DNA of 64,000 nucleotides, taken from contig DATKZT010000024.1 of assembly GCA_035527845.1 (NCBI GenBank), positions 1 to 64,000 of the forward strand, in the 5' to 3' direction. Each line of letters starts with the position of its first letter. Position 1 is the stretch's first letter. This document shows, piece by piece, positions 1-7,988 of this stretch. The notes below the pieces were generated by a model. That model made no database searches. It was given only the letters and a program-made list of their open reading frames with translations, and had not been told where the DNA came from. The translations under genes were made by a program, and so were the position numbers. Source of the stretch: JAUWKC01 sp035527845 (GTDB taxonomy: Bacteria > Planctomycetota > Phycisphaerae > Sedimentisphaerales > Anaerobacaceae).

Positions 1-30
1 CTCTGCGATTTTGTAAGATCGTTTCTGCAT
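1..30 (-). CDS. start of a leftward gene, cut by the window edge (possibly a transposase)
   Basis: Read on the minus strand, an ATG at 30-28 is preceded by a good ribosome-binding site (AAAGGAG, at about 36-42) and followed by ten open codons (MQKRSYKIAE) to the window edge. Ten residues cannot identify the protein. A basic N-terminus next to a truncated gene and an inverted repeat would suit an insertion-sequence transposase, but this is a guess. Everything downstream lies outside the window. Confidence 0.35.
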   Translation of the reverse strand, partial: MQKRSYKIAE

Positions 31-102
31 GGCTACTCCTTTCGAGAAAATATAAGTTTTTATCTGACCTGATCTTAAACAAAATCAGGCGGGAGTAGCC
101 AT
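29..102. repeat. 11-bp inverted repeat flanking a short hairpin, possible IS end
   Basis: ATGGCTACTCC at 29-39 is the exact reverse complement of GGAGTAGCCAT at 92-102. Between them lies a second inverted pair (CCTGAT at 68-73, ATCAGG at 84-89). The outer repeat spans the start of the leftward gene and ends where the open frame of the metallopeptidase begins. It may be the control region of the leftward gene or the end of a mobile element. Confidence 0.35.
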
Positions 103-189
103 CGCTTTTTTCAACCTCCAACTACGGATGGGACATGGTCGAGAGGAGTAGGAATAACTGAATTAGGGTCAAAGGTTACCGATGAAGAC

Positions 190-1338
190 TTGAAAGAATG
201 TGACCTGCTTATCATCGTTCGTCCGACAAGAATCATTGATCAGAATGAGACCAGTGCCATTGTGTCTTATGTCCGGCAGGGCGGGAGTCTTGTTATGACC
301 GGAATGGGGTGGTACTGGGAAACTCAGAACAAATCTCATGACATTAGACTTTTTCCTTTGAACAGATTAGGAGAGCATCTGGGATTCGAATATTCAAGGA
401 CAAGTATTGATAAAGCCCCGCCAAATAATAAAAAAGAGGTACGCAGATACTCTCCTGTCAGTTTTCACCCGTTATATGCAAGGAAGCCGGTGGAAGTTAA
501 GTGTTATTTGCTTGGGGAACACAGCAACAGCTTTATCACCGATAGCGTTGCACGCAACAGGGACAAATATAATTATGTTGTTGAAGGCGAACATGTTATT
601 GTGAGCATGCCATACAGGTTTTGGATGAAATGTAGGAAGCCTGTGGACTTTATCACGCAGTTGGATGTGGTATATGAACTTTATGCAAACTTAACCGACG
701 GGATAAAGCCCTTTGATGGCAACAAAATAGTGATCCTGAATGTGGATAACTTGAAGTTTCACATGTCCAGTGGTAATCCCATACTTTCCAGGCAAGACAG
801 AATTGAGTATATTGTTGGGGAGCTGGAAAAGTCGAATTATAAGAATCCCAGTTGGGGATTAATGCATGAATTGGGCCATGATTTTATTATTGGGATGAGG
901 CATTATTTTGTCTTCGGAGACGGCGACAATGAAAGCTGGGCCGAGTTTTTTGCTCTTTATGCCTGTGAGGAATTGGGATTAGAGCATAAAGAACCTACGT
1001 GGAAAGAGACTGCGAAGGCTTATCATGTATCCGGGGAACACGATTTTGAACGGATAAAAAATGAAGAACCGTTGATGATTGGGTTTCTACATCATATTCA
1101 GGAGCAATATGGGTGGGATGTTTATAGAAAGCTGTTCAAAAGATACGCAGAACTTATCCGAGAAAAGAACTATCCTGATTTCAACGACACGGAGAAAAAA
1201 GTTGATCTTTTTGTAAAGGAGCTGAGTTTGGCTGCCGGGGCAAATTTCTACCCTTATTTTGATAAGTGGGGTTTTCCCGTAAACCGATCTATTAGCAAAG
1301 AGTTAGAACATTTACCAAAGGCAAAGTTATTTGAATAA
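190..1338 (+). pseudogene. M60-like (enhancin-type) metallopeptidase, 5'-truncated
   Basis: 382 codons are open from a TTG at 190. The first ~55 residues resemble the end of a glutamine-amidotransferase-like domain, as found before M60 peptidase domains. The catalytic zinc motif HELGH lies at about residues 226-230, and a likely third ligand Glu lies at ~248 (ESWAEFF). The frame is open back to 79 with no ATG or GTG, no ribosome-binding site and no signal peptide, whereas proteins of this kind are normally secreted. I therefore read it as a gene that lost its 5' end, probably at the junction near 70-100. The DNA is clearly more AT-rich than the genes that follow, so it may be acquired. A functional shorter protein from the TTG cannot be excluded. 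Confidence 0.6.
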
Positions 1339-1464
1339 TATTCTTCAACTTCGGAACTTACGCTTAAGGCACTCGAACGTGGTGATCCTGCAAGGCTAAC
1401 AGGCTTGAGAGAACAGCTGCTGAAGGATGGTAACACACGTCGAAACGCATACGAGCAACGATAA
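1339..1464 (+). pseudogene. in-frame coding-like tail after the metallopeptidase stop
   Basis: Past the TAA at 1336-1338 the same frame stays open for 41 codons to a TAA at 1462-1464. It reads like the charged, helical C-terminus of a real protein (for example LERGDPARLTGLREQLL). It has no start codon or ribosome-binding site of its own. It could be the original C-terminus separated by a nonsense change, or a remnant of another gene. The evidence is codon texture only. Confidence 0.3.
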
Positions 1465-1479
1465 TATGAGGAGGAAATT

Positions 1480-2667
1480 ATGAATTGCAGACAGGACCGA
1501 GCGAGAGCGAAGGATATCAACCGGCGACAGTTTATGCGCGATAGCGCCCTGACCGCGGCCGGGGTGGCCCTTGGGTTGCGGGCCGCAAATGCCGCCGAGG
1601 CCGGTGCGGTAAATCCCGCGTCTGCTCCCGCCGCCGGCGCAGATGTTAGCAAGACCCGCAGCTACAATCCGAATATGGAGTATCGCAGGCTGGGCAAAAC
1701 GGGCCTTTGGATATCGGCGGTCAGTTTGGGGGGCCACTGGAAGAAGCTGCCCTATGAGTTTGCCACCGATGAGTTCAAGAAGAACCGGCGCGACGTGGTC
1801 AGCGCCTGCATCGAGCACGGAATCAATTATGTGGATGCGTGCACCGACGGCGAGGTTATAGCCTATGCCGACGCGCTGCGAGGGCGCCGGGAGAAGATGT
1901 TCCTGGGCTGCTCACATTGCGACCACGAGATGCGAAACGAAAAATGGCAAACAGCGCCGAAGCTGCTCGAGGCGCTGGACGAGGTCCTGACCTGTGCCAA
2001 ACTGGAGTACGTGGACCTGTGGCGGATTACATGCTACTGGAAGCCGAGCACCAATCATACCGTCGAGCACGAGCACGCGATTTGCGAGGCGCTCGAAAAG
2101 GCGCACAAACAGGGCAAGACGCGATTTACGGGTATCTCTACCCACAAGCACGACTGGGTCATTCGAATGATGCATACGTATCCGGAGCATATACAGGTCG
2201 TGGTTGTGCCGTACACGGCCGGGTCGAAGAAGGCCCACGCGCGTGTTGACCCGAGCAAGGGCCCCACCGGCTGGGGCGCGGTGCCTGACGCAGCGGCCGA
2301 TTACGATGAGTCCATGGTAAGTGTGATCGATGCGGTGAAGAAAAACAACGTCGGCTGGTTCGGAATCAAGCCTTTTGCGAGCGGCTCTATCTTCGAGTCC
2401 CGTGGGGCGGTCAAGGCTTCCACGAAAAAAGTCGATGACGAGCGGGCCCGAATGACGTTGCGATATATCCTGTGCAACGATGGGCTCACGGCTCCAATAC
2501 CCGGAATGATTACCGTTGAGCAGGTCGAGAATGCAGCGCTGGCCGTCACGCAGCGACGCACGTTCGACGTCGCCGAGGCGCAACGCTTCGAAGAGGCGGT
2601 CGAGAAGATGTGGGCCAACCTGCCGCCCAACTACGGGTGGCTGAGACACGAATGGGAATTGGTCTGA
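1480..2667 (+). CDS. Tat-exported aldo/keto reductase-like protein with degenerate active site
   Basis: 395 aa. The start is fixed by GAGGAGGAA five bases upstream. A twin-arginine signal (NRRQFMRD, residues ~11-18) and an Ala-rich stretch imply folded export. Residues ~60-390 match the AKR TIM barrel (LGKTGLWISAVSLGG). Against the two normal AKRs in this window the catalytic Tyr (YYG) is replaced by DGE, the Lys in TSK by a Ser/His stretch (GCSHC), and the His in QVHD by Thr (RITC). Classical NAD(P)H carbonyl reduction is therefore doubtful. The gene overlaps the next, a tetraheme lipoprotein, as TGATG, implying co-translation and perhaps a shared redox role. Family call is firm; function unknown. 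Confidence 0.82.
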   Translation: MNCRQDRARAKDINRRQFMRDSALTAAGVALGLRAANAAEAGAVNPASAPAAGADVSKTRSYNPNMEYRRLGKTGLWISAVSLGGHWKKLPYEFATDEFKKNRRDVVSACIEHGINYVDACTDGEVIAYADALRGRREKMFLGCSHCDHEMRNEKWQTAPKLLEALDEVLTCAKLEYVDLWRITCYWKPSTNHTVEHEHAICEALEKAHKQGKTRFTGISTHKHDWVIRMMHTYPEHIQVVVVPYTAGSKKAHARVDPSKGPTGWGAVPDAAADYDESMVSVIDAVKKNNVGWFGIKPFASGSIFESRGAVKASTKKVDDERARMTLRYILCNDGLTAPIPGMITVEQVENAALAVTQRRTFDVAEAQRFEEAVEKMWANLPPNYGWLRHEWELV

Positions 2668-3203
2668 TGAATGGTCGAACACGAGAGCAGCCGATGGATT
2701 CATATTCTTGTTGCCTGTGGGTATCCTGTGTCCTTATTGGTGTTATGCTTGCGGCAGGGGGGTGCACCCCGTGTAAAGGTCCAACTGCGAAAAGTAACCC
2801 GCCTGAAGTGAAACAGAACAAGAACGCCGCGGCGCTCGACCCGGCGGACAACTCCGAATGTCTTGTCTGCCACATGGATTTCAGGGCCGAAGAGATATCA
2901 GCCAAACACGAACAGGCGGGCATTGGGTGTATTAGCTGTCACGGTGATTCGCTGGCCCACGGGGACGATGAGCTTAACATCGCGCCGCCCGACAGGCTCT
3001 TCGGTCGGGCCGAGATTGTGCCTTTCTGCAAAGGCTGTCACGCCACTCATGTTGCCGGCACGGTTTATGACGACTTCGTGAGGCAATGGCACAGCAGGCG
3101 CAGGCCCAACGGCCGAATGATTCTCGACGACTCGGTCTGCACCGACTGCCACGGAAATCATGCTATCCTGCGCCCGGACCAGCGGCAGTTTAGGGGGGGC
3201 TGA
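2667..3203 (+). CDS. tetraheme c-type cytochrome lipoprotein
   Basis: 178 aa. ATG at 2667 overlaps the preceding TGA; an alternative ATG is at 2694. A hydrophobic segment ends in LAAGGC, a lipobox-like site, so the protein is probably anchored on the periplasmic side of a membrane. Four CxxCH heme motifs follow: CLVCH (~65), CISCH (~90), CKGCH (~121) and CTDCH (~158). Additional His residues could act as distal ligands. It resembles small multiheme electron carriers of the NapC/c3-like kind rather than an enzyme. Coupling to the exported AKR-like protein suggests electron transfer to or from that protein, which is inference. Confidence 0.85.
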   Translation: MNGRTREQPMDSYSCCLWVSCVLIGVMLAAGGCTPCKGPTAKSNPPEVKQNKNAAALDPADNSECLVCHMDFRAEEISAKHEQAGIGCISCHGDSLAHGDDELNIAPPDRLFGRAEIVPFCKGCHATHVAGTVYDDFVRQWHSRRRPNGRMILDDSVCTDCHGNHAILRPDQRQFRGG

Positions 3204-3271
3204 CGCCAACAACCGCCCCGGCGCGAAGGCCGTCTGCTCATCTGCCCGCCTTGGGGCAACACCCTTTTTGC

Positions 3272-3300
3272 TTGACCTTGCGACTGAGAAAAGCTAAAAT
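3272..3300 (+). promoter_or_regulatory. sigma70-type promoter for the exported isomerase gene
   Basis: TTGACC at 3272-3277, a 17-base spacer, and TAAAAT at 3295-3300, about 60 bases before the start at 3359. Spacing is ideal and both boxes are near consensus. Confidence 0.55.
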
Positions 3301-3358
3301 TGCTTGTGTGCAAAACTGAGATTCTGATATGGACTGAGTCATTATGAAGGAAGAAGAA

Positions 3359-4291
3359 ATGAGCGAGCAGAACGGAAAAAACACGTCGGCTAATCCCCCT
3401 ATCACGCGGCGCAGTATGCTACAGCGTGCGGCAAGCGCAGGTGCGGGAACGGCTATGGCTTTAACTTTATGCGGGCGCGCGGCCGGGCAGGAATGTTCAG
3501 CCTCCAAAAATGCGGCCACCAAAGGCCGAATTAAACAGTCCGTCGCGTACTGGTGCTTCCAGAAGTACTGGACCGTCGAGCAGACCTGTCAGATTGTAAA
3601 AGACCTCGGCTGCAAGAGCGTCGAGCTGGTCGAGCCGAAGGACTGGCCCATGCTGAAAAAGTACGGCCTTGTCTGCGCGCTGCACGGAAGCCACTGGTTT
3701 GACAACGGAATGAACAACCCCGAGTACCACGATATGTGCATTTCCAAGATGCGAAAGTCCATCGACGAGTGCGCCGAGTACGGATTCCCCAACGTCATCA
3801 CCTTCACCGGCGCGGCAGGCAATATCAGCGCCGACGACGGAATCAAGAACTGCGTGGCCGGTTACAAGAAGATTATAGGCCACGCGGAGAAGAACAAAGT
3901 CAATCTCTGCCTGGAGATTCTCAACAGCCGGGTCGCCGAGGACATGAAGGGCCACCCCGGCTATCAGGGCGACCACACCGACTACTGCATGGAAATCGTA
4001 AAGAAGGTGGGCTCGGCGCGGATGAAGCTGCTGTTCGACGTTTACCATGTGCAGATTATGGATGGCGACATTATCAGCCGGATTCGCCAGTACAAGGACT
4101 ATATAGGCCACTACCACACCGCGGGCAACCCCGGCCGCGCCGAGATTGACGATACGCAAGAAGTCAACTACAAGCCAATAATGGAAGAAATCGTCAAGAC
4201 AGGCTACACCGGCTACGTCGGCATCGAGTTTGTTCCGACCCGCGACCCGCTCGAAGGCCTCCGCCAGGCCGTCCTTCTCTGTGATGTGTAA
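3359..4291 (+). CDS. Tat-exported sugar phosphate isomerase/epimerase-like TIM barrel
   Basis: 310 aa from ATG 3359, chosen because AAGGAAG sits five bases upstream; ATG 3344 is possible but lacks a site. The N-terminus carries a Tat motif (TRRSMLQRA) and a hydrophobic stretch ending GRAAGQ. The rest fits the AP-endonuclease-2/hydroxypyruvate-isomerase TIM-barrel family (IKQSVAYWCF, LVEPKDW, LLFDVYHVQIMDGD, IGHYHTAGNPGR, GYVGIEF). In that family the Glu, Asp and His residues in LEILN, FDVYH and HTAGNPGR bind the metal. An exported member probably acts on a periplasmic sugar or 3-keto-sugar. It has its own promoter and no close downstream partner. Confidence 0.85.
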   Translation: MSEQNGKNTSANPPITRRSMLQRAASAGAGTAMALTLCGRAAGQECSASKNAATKGRIKQSVAYWCFQKYWTVEQTCQIVKDLGCKSVELVEPKDWPMLKKYGLVCALHGSHWFDNGMNNPEYHDMCISKMRKSIDECAEYGFPNVITFTGAAGNISADDGIKNCVAGYKKIIGHAEKNKVNLCLEILNSRVAEDMKGHPGYQGDHTDYCMEIVKKVGSARMKLLFDVYHVQIMDGDIISRIRQYKDYIGHYHTAGNPGRAEIDDTQEVNYKPIMEEIVKTGYTGYVGIEFVPTRDPLEGLRQAVLLCDV

Positions 4292-4337
4292 ATGTAAGGA
4301 ACGAATTCGGTGTTCGGCGTAAGATAATTAGACCTGG

Positions 4338-4396
4338 ATTTCCCATACGAACTCATACAAGAAGAGACAAATTTCGTAATATAAGCCGTGGGAAAT
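4338..4396. repeat. 8-bp inverted repeat in intergenic region
   Basis: ATTTCCCA at 4338-4345 and TGGGAAAT at 4389-4396 are exact reverse complements 43 bases apart, in the 217-base gap before the HEAT membrane protein. It could be a loose structured leader or operator; nothing else is visible in the gap. Confidence 0.25.
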
Positions 4397-4508
4397 GGGT
4401 CCGACCGGGTTTTTATTATCAGTAAGGGGAGAACCGTGTAGGTGAACGAGGCAAGGCAAAAGTGACCGCAAAGGGCTGAAATCGGAGATTTAGGAGCAAA
4501 ATGATCGT

Positions 4509-5189
4509 GTGGGCTCAAAACAGCCACTTCCCCAAAAGCTATTGGCGCGACGGATACTGCTGGGTACGGTCATAATAGGGTTGTTATCACTCGGCTATCA
4601 TGTGTTCGATCTTGCGTTTCCTAACACCTTCGTTGGTGACATGTACGGCCTGGAAGTGATGGCTAGACTTTTCCACATAATAGTGGCCTCAATCGCAATA
4701 CTCCTTGGCGTTGGTCTGCTGACCGTCTCCCGGAAGAAGCAAATCGAACCCCTTGGTGCTTTTGGGAAGGCTCTGATTCTGATTTCATGTTTGGCATATG
4801 TGGTCATGGGCGTCAGCACGGCGTACTCACGTTGGCAGTGGAGAATTCGAGACAGCTATCCCCGTAGAAGCGTGGAGGAACTGCTTAGTCTGGCGCGAGA
4901 GAAAAAAGACCAGTTCGCGATTGACGCCCTGCTAATCAAGAAAGACCGCGCCGCAGTGCCTGGACTATCTGAACTTCTTCTCGATGAGCATCAGGAGGGA
5001 TGGCTAAGAGGGTGTGCTGCACACGCACTCGGAGAGATAGGCGGCCAGCAGGCCCGTGAAGCTCTCGAAGAAGTGCTTGCACGCCATCCAGAGGAGCATC
5101 TAAAGATGGCGGTCGAATATGCGCTCCAGACACGAATGGGCATAGCCAAACCTGTTCCCGACAGTAACAAGATTGTGGGGGGACACTGA
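4509..5189 (+). CDS. membrane protein with C-terminal HEAT repeats
   Basis: 226 aa from a GTG at 4509; no clear ribosome-binding site, so the start is uncertain. Three hydrophobic helices cover about residues 16-36, 50-70 and 83-103. A soluble C-terminal part follows with two HEAT-like helical pairs (AAVPGLSELLLDEHQEGWLRG and AAHALGEIGGQQAREALEEV). HEAT repeats usually mediate protein contacts. I recognise no enzyme domain. It stands alone between a + strand isomerase and a convergent operon. Confidence 0.65.
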   Translation: MGSKQPLPQKLLARRILLGTVIIGLLSLGYHVFDLAFPNTFVGDMYGLEVMARLFHIIVASIAILLGVGLLTVSRKKQIEPLGAFGKALILISCLAYVVMGVSTAYSRWQWRIRDSYPRRSVEELLSLAREKKDQFAIDALLIKKDRAAVPGLSELLLDEHQEGWLRGCAAHALGEIGGQQAREALEEVLARHPEEHLKMAVEYALQTRMGIAKPVPDSNKIVGGH

Positions 5190-5286
5190 GCATGGCTGAA
5201 TGTGTCATGGCTTGCGTCTCTTGAAATAATGTGTGGTCAATACAACACCCCAAAAAATGGCAAAGTATCTGAATAATATTCGGTTG

Positions 5287-6117
5287 CTAAGAAACCTGAT
5301 AGATTCTCTTCGCATTCTGTGCCCAGACGGCCGCCTGCTCATCGGGTGAGAGTTTTGTCAGATAATCGGCGGCAATGCCAATCACCTGCTCATATTCGGC
5401 TGCAACCGTGCAGACCGGCCAGTCCGAGCCCACCATAAGCCTGTCGGCCCCGAATGCTTCGAGGACAGTATCCATATAGGGTGTGAAATCCTCCGGCTTC
5501 CATTGGCGCCAGTCGGCCTCTGTCACCATGCCGGATATCTTGCAGGAAACATTCCTGAAGGAAGCCAGCCTGCGAATGTCACCGGCCCACGGCTCAATCC
5601 TGCCATCCTTGATGAGCGGCTTGGAAATGTGGTCGAGAATAAAGGTTTGCTCGGGGAATTTGGCAACCAGCTCGCACGCAATGGGCAGGTGTTTGGCAAA
5701 CAGCAGCAGATCGTAAGTAAGACTGTACTTTCGCAGCCTGCTCATACCGTGGATAAAATCATCTCGGAGCATAAAATTATCATCCGGCTCATCGTGGAGG
5801 ACGTGACGCACGCCGCGCAGTTTCGGATGATAACAAAGGCTCTCCAACTGCACGTGCAGCTGCGGACTGCACAAATCGACCCACCCGACCACGCCTTTGA
5901 TGAACGGGTTTTCATCGGCCAGCCGCAGCAAAAATTCCGTCTCTTCGACGCACTGCCGCGCCTGCACGGCGACGGTGCCGTCAATACCAGCTTTTTTCAG
6001 CAGGGGTCTTAGGTCCGCCGGCAGCCTGTCGCGCCTGAGCGACTCCATCGGTGCACCCATCCAGCCGTAGTCGCGCTCGTTGTATTTCCAGAAGTGCTGA
6101 TGCGTGTCGATTTTCAT
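5287..6117 (-). CDS. amidohydrolase, fuconolactonase-like (COG3618)
   Basis: 276 aa. The metal-binding motif DTHQHFW opens the protein, and DHISKP and GSDWPV are the later metal and catalytic motifs of the amidohydrolase-2 family. COG3618 members hydrolyse sugar lactones such as L-fucono- or L-rhamnono-lactone. The start ATG overlaps the stop of the AKR gene upstream (ATGA), so the two are co-translated. A sugar dehydrogenase makes the lactone that a lactonase of this type opens, which supports the assignment. It is the last gene of the eight-gene operon; the exact sugar is not provable here. Confidence 0.82.
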   Translation of the reverse strand: MKIDTHQHFWKYNERDYGWMGAPMESLRRDRLPADLRPLLKKAGIDGTVAVQARQCVEETEFLLRLADENPFIKGVVGWVDLCSPQLHVQLESLCYHPKLRGVRHVLHDEPDDNFMLRDDFIHGMSRLRKYSLTYDLLLFAKHLPIACELVAKFPEQTFILDHISKPLIKDGRIEPWAGDIRRLASFRNVSCKISGMVTEADWRQWKPEDFTPYMDTVLEAFGADRLMVGSDWPVCTVAAEYEQVIGIAADYLTKLSPDEQAAVWAQNAKRIYQVS

Positions 6118-7124
6118 TTGCTCGCTTCTTTCGTCATCTCTTTGCTGCGTTCCATGCCGAGCGTCCGTTTATCGATCGCACCTGGGTCGTCGTTTTCGGG
6201 CAGGCCCTCCTTCCAGCAAATGTTGGCCACGGGCTCTATCATTTCAAGAACTTCGGCCAGCAGTGCGGCATTGGGCTCCGTGCCAACAATCGCAACGTTC
6301 GCGTCCACGTGGTGAACCTTGCTCATGCCCACGAGAGTCACCGCCACATCCTCGTGCGCCAGAGCGAATTGCATCGCCAGCTCTGCAATGGTGGCCTCGT
6401 GCCTGCGGCAAAGCATCGCCGCCTCTCTGGCTGCTTCGAAAACTTCCTTCGGGGCAGGGTGCCAGTTGGGTGCACCTTTGTCCGTCAGGACGCGCATGTG
6501 AAGCGGCGAAGCATTTATCAGGCCGATTCCTTTGCGTCTGACGACCGGCGTTAGAATTTCATCCATCGTTTGGTCCATCAGGTTGTACCGGCAGTAGGTG
6601 AGCACCGTGTCGACGTCCGCGGCCTCGGCAACTTTTCGCAGCGGCGTCAGCGGATAACCCGTAATGCCCACGAAACGAATCTTGCCCTGCTTTTTGAGCT
6701 TGAACATGGCGGGAATAGTCTCGTCGATTACCTGATCGAACCTTCCGTATTCGACATCGTGAACCTGATAGAGGTCCACATAGTCCGTCCGGAGGCGCTT
6801 GAGGCTTTGTTCAATAGATTGCATCACGCGTTTTTGCGAGAAGTCGAAATCGTCGATATCGTACCGACACGCCTTGCTCGTCAGAATAATCTTTTCGCGC
6901 TTGCCTTCGAGATACTCGCCCAGCCGGCTCTCTGCCAGGGTACGGCCGTAGTATGGGGCGACATCGAAATAGTTGATTCCACAGTCGATCGCGCGGTCAA
7001 CGGCCCGCCGGCCCTCTTCCAGGTCTATCGAGCCGAACTCTCCTCCCAAAGGCGAAGCACCGAAACCAATCACGGAAACCTTCAAACCCGTCTTGCCTAA
7101 GGTTTTGTAAATCATCTCAGCCAT
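6114..7124 (-). CDS. aldo/keto reductase, L-fucose/L-galactose dehydrogenase-like
   Basis: 336 aa from ATG 7124 with AGGAAAGG upstream; a longer frame to 7247 would run into the next gene and is rejected. The AKR tetrad is intact: Asp in FDVAP, Tyr in YYG, Lys in TSK, His in QVHD. It resembles AKRs that oxidise the anomeric carbon of L-galactose or L-fucose to the 1,5-lactone with NAD(P)+. The overlapping lactonase gene fits that reaction. No signal peptide, so cytoplasmic. Confidence 0.85.
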   Translation of the reverse strand: MAEMIYKTLGKTGLKVSVIGFGASPLGGEFGSIDLEEGRRAVDRAIDCGINYFDVAPYYGRTLAESRLGEYLEGKREKIILTSKACRYDIDDFDFSQKRVMQSIEQSLKRLRTDYVDLYQVHDVEYGRFDQVIDETIPAMFKLKKQGKIRFVGITGYPLTPLRKVAEAADVDTVLTYCRYNLMDQTMDEILTPVVRRKGIGLINASPLHMRVLTDKGAPNWHPAPKEVFEAAREAAMLCRRHEATIAELAMQFALAHEDVAVTLVGMSKVHHVDANVAIVGTEPNAALLAEVLEMIEPVANICWKEGLPENDDPGAIDKRTLGMERSKEMTKEASK

Positions 7125-7146
7125 AAACCTTTCCTGCTCTAAACTC

Positions 7147-7962
7147 TCAGATAAGGAATTCTCTAAACGCCTTGATTGTCTGCGCCGCGGCGCTATCGGG
7201 GTCCGGGTAGGCCAGGGCCTCGGCGGAGGCATATCCATCGAAGCCAATCTCTTTCAACGCTGCGGCCGCCTCTGCGAGGTCTATGTGCCCCATCCCGGCA
7301 GGTCGCCGGTTGCTGTCCACCCAATGCACATGTCCGATGTGTTTGGCCGCCGAGCGAATGCTGCCGCTAATTGACTCTTCTTCGATGTTCATGTGGAAAA
7401 GGTCCGCCAGCAAGAACACGCTCGAACAATTCAGCGACTCGATGAGCTTGGCGCCGTCGGAGAGGGTATTGACCATATCGGTCTCGTATCTGTTTAGCGG
7501 CTCGAGCAGCAGATCGACGCCAAAGTCGGCCGCCTTGCCGCCCAGCTCATTGAATGCCTCTATGAGCCAGACCAGCGCCTGGGCCTGCTCGACGCCCGGC
7601 TCCAGACGCCCCTGCATCGAGCCAATGATAGCCGGCGCACCGAACCGAGCCCCGAACTCGATCATGTCACCGACAAAATCGCAGGCCTTACGGCGAATAT
7701 CCGCATCCGGGCTGACCAGGTGCAGACCGTGCAACACTTTCCCGGCACCCGTTCCCACCGCCGCCAGACGAATCTCATTTTCGTCGAGAAGCCCGAACAA
7801 TTTATCCGAATCCACCGCATCGGCCGCCGCGCTGAAAAGCTCAACCGCGTCAAAACCCGCGTTCCGCGCCTTGACGATGCTTATCTGTGGCTCGTCCCAA
7901 TACACCCACGGACCACCCGCCAATTCAGGCACCAGCGAAATCGTAACGCATGATTTTATCAT
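7147..7962 (-). CDS. sugar phosphate isomerase/epimerase family TIM barrel (cytoplasmic)
   Basis: 271 aa, no signal peptide; AAGGTC precedes the ATG. Family features are AGFDAVELF near the start, LLLEPLNRYETDMVNT in the middle (the metal-binding Glu), LLADLFHMNIEE (Asp and His), GHVHWVDSNRRPAGMGHID and GYASAEAL. This closely resembles hydroxypyruvate isomerase, tagatose 3-epimerase-like and inosose-isomerase-like enzymes. It lies 26 bases after the alcohol dehydrogenase and 22 before the AKR in the same operon. Substrate unknown, probably a keto-sugar intermediate. Confidence 0.85.
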   Translation of the reverse strand: MIKSCVTISLVPELAGGPWVYWDEPQISIVKARNAGFDAVELFSAAADAVDSDKLFGLLDENEIRLAAVGTGAGKVLHGLHLVSPDADIRRKACDFVGDMIEFGARFGAPAIIGSMQGRLEPGVEQAQALVWLIEAFNELGGKAADFGVDLLLEPLNRYETDMVNTLSDGAKLIESLNCSSVFLLADLFHMNIEEESISGSIRSAAKHIGHVHWVDSNRRPAGMGHIDLAEAAAALKEIGFDGYASAEALAYPDPDSAAAQTIKAFREFLI

Positions 7963-7988
7963 GACCTTAATACTCGAAGCGCACCGGC

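Noticed and set aside
7125..7247. N-terminal extension of the AKR to 7247
   Set aside because: It would overlap the isomerase gene; ATG 7124 has a good ribosome-binding site and begins at the family start.
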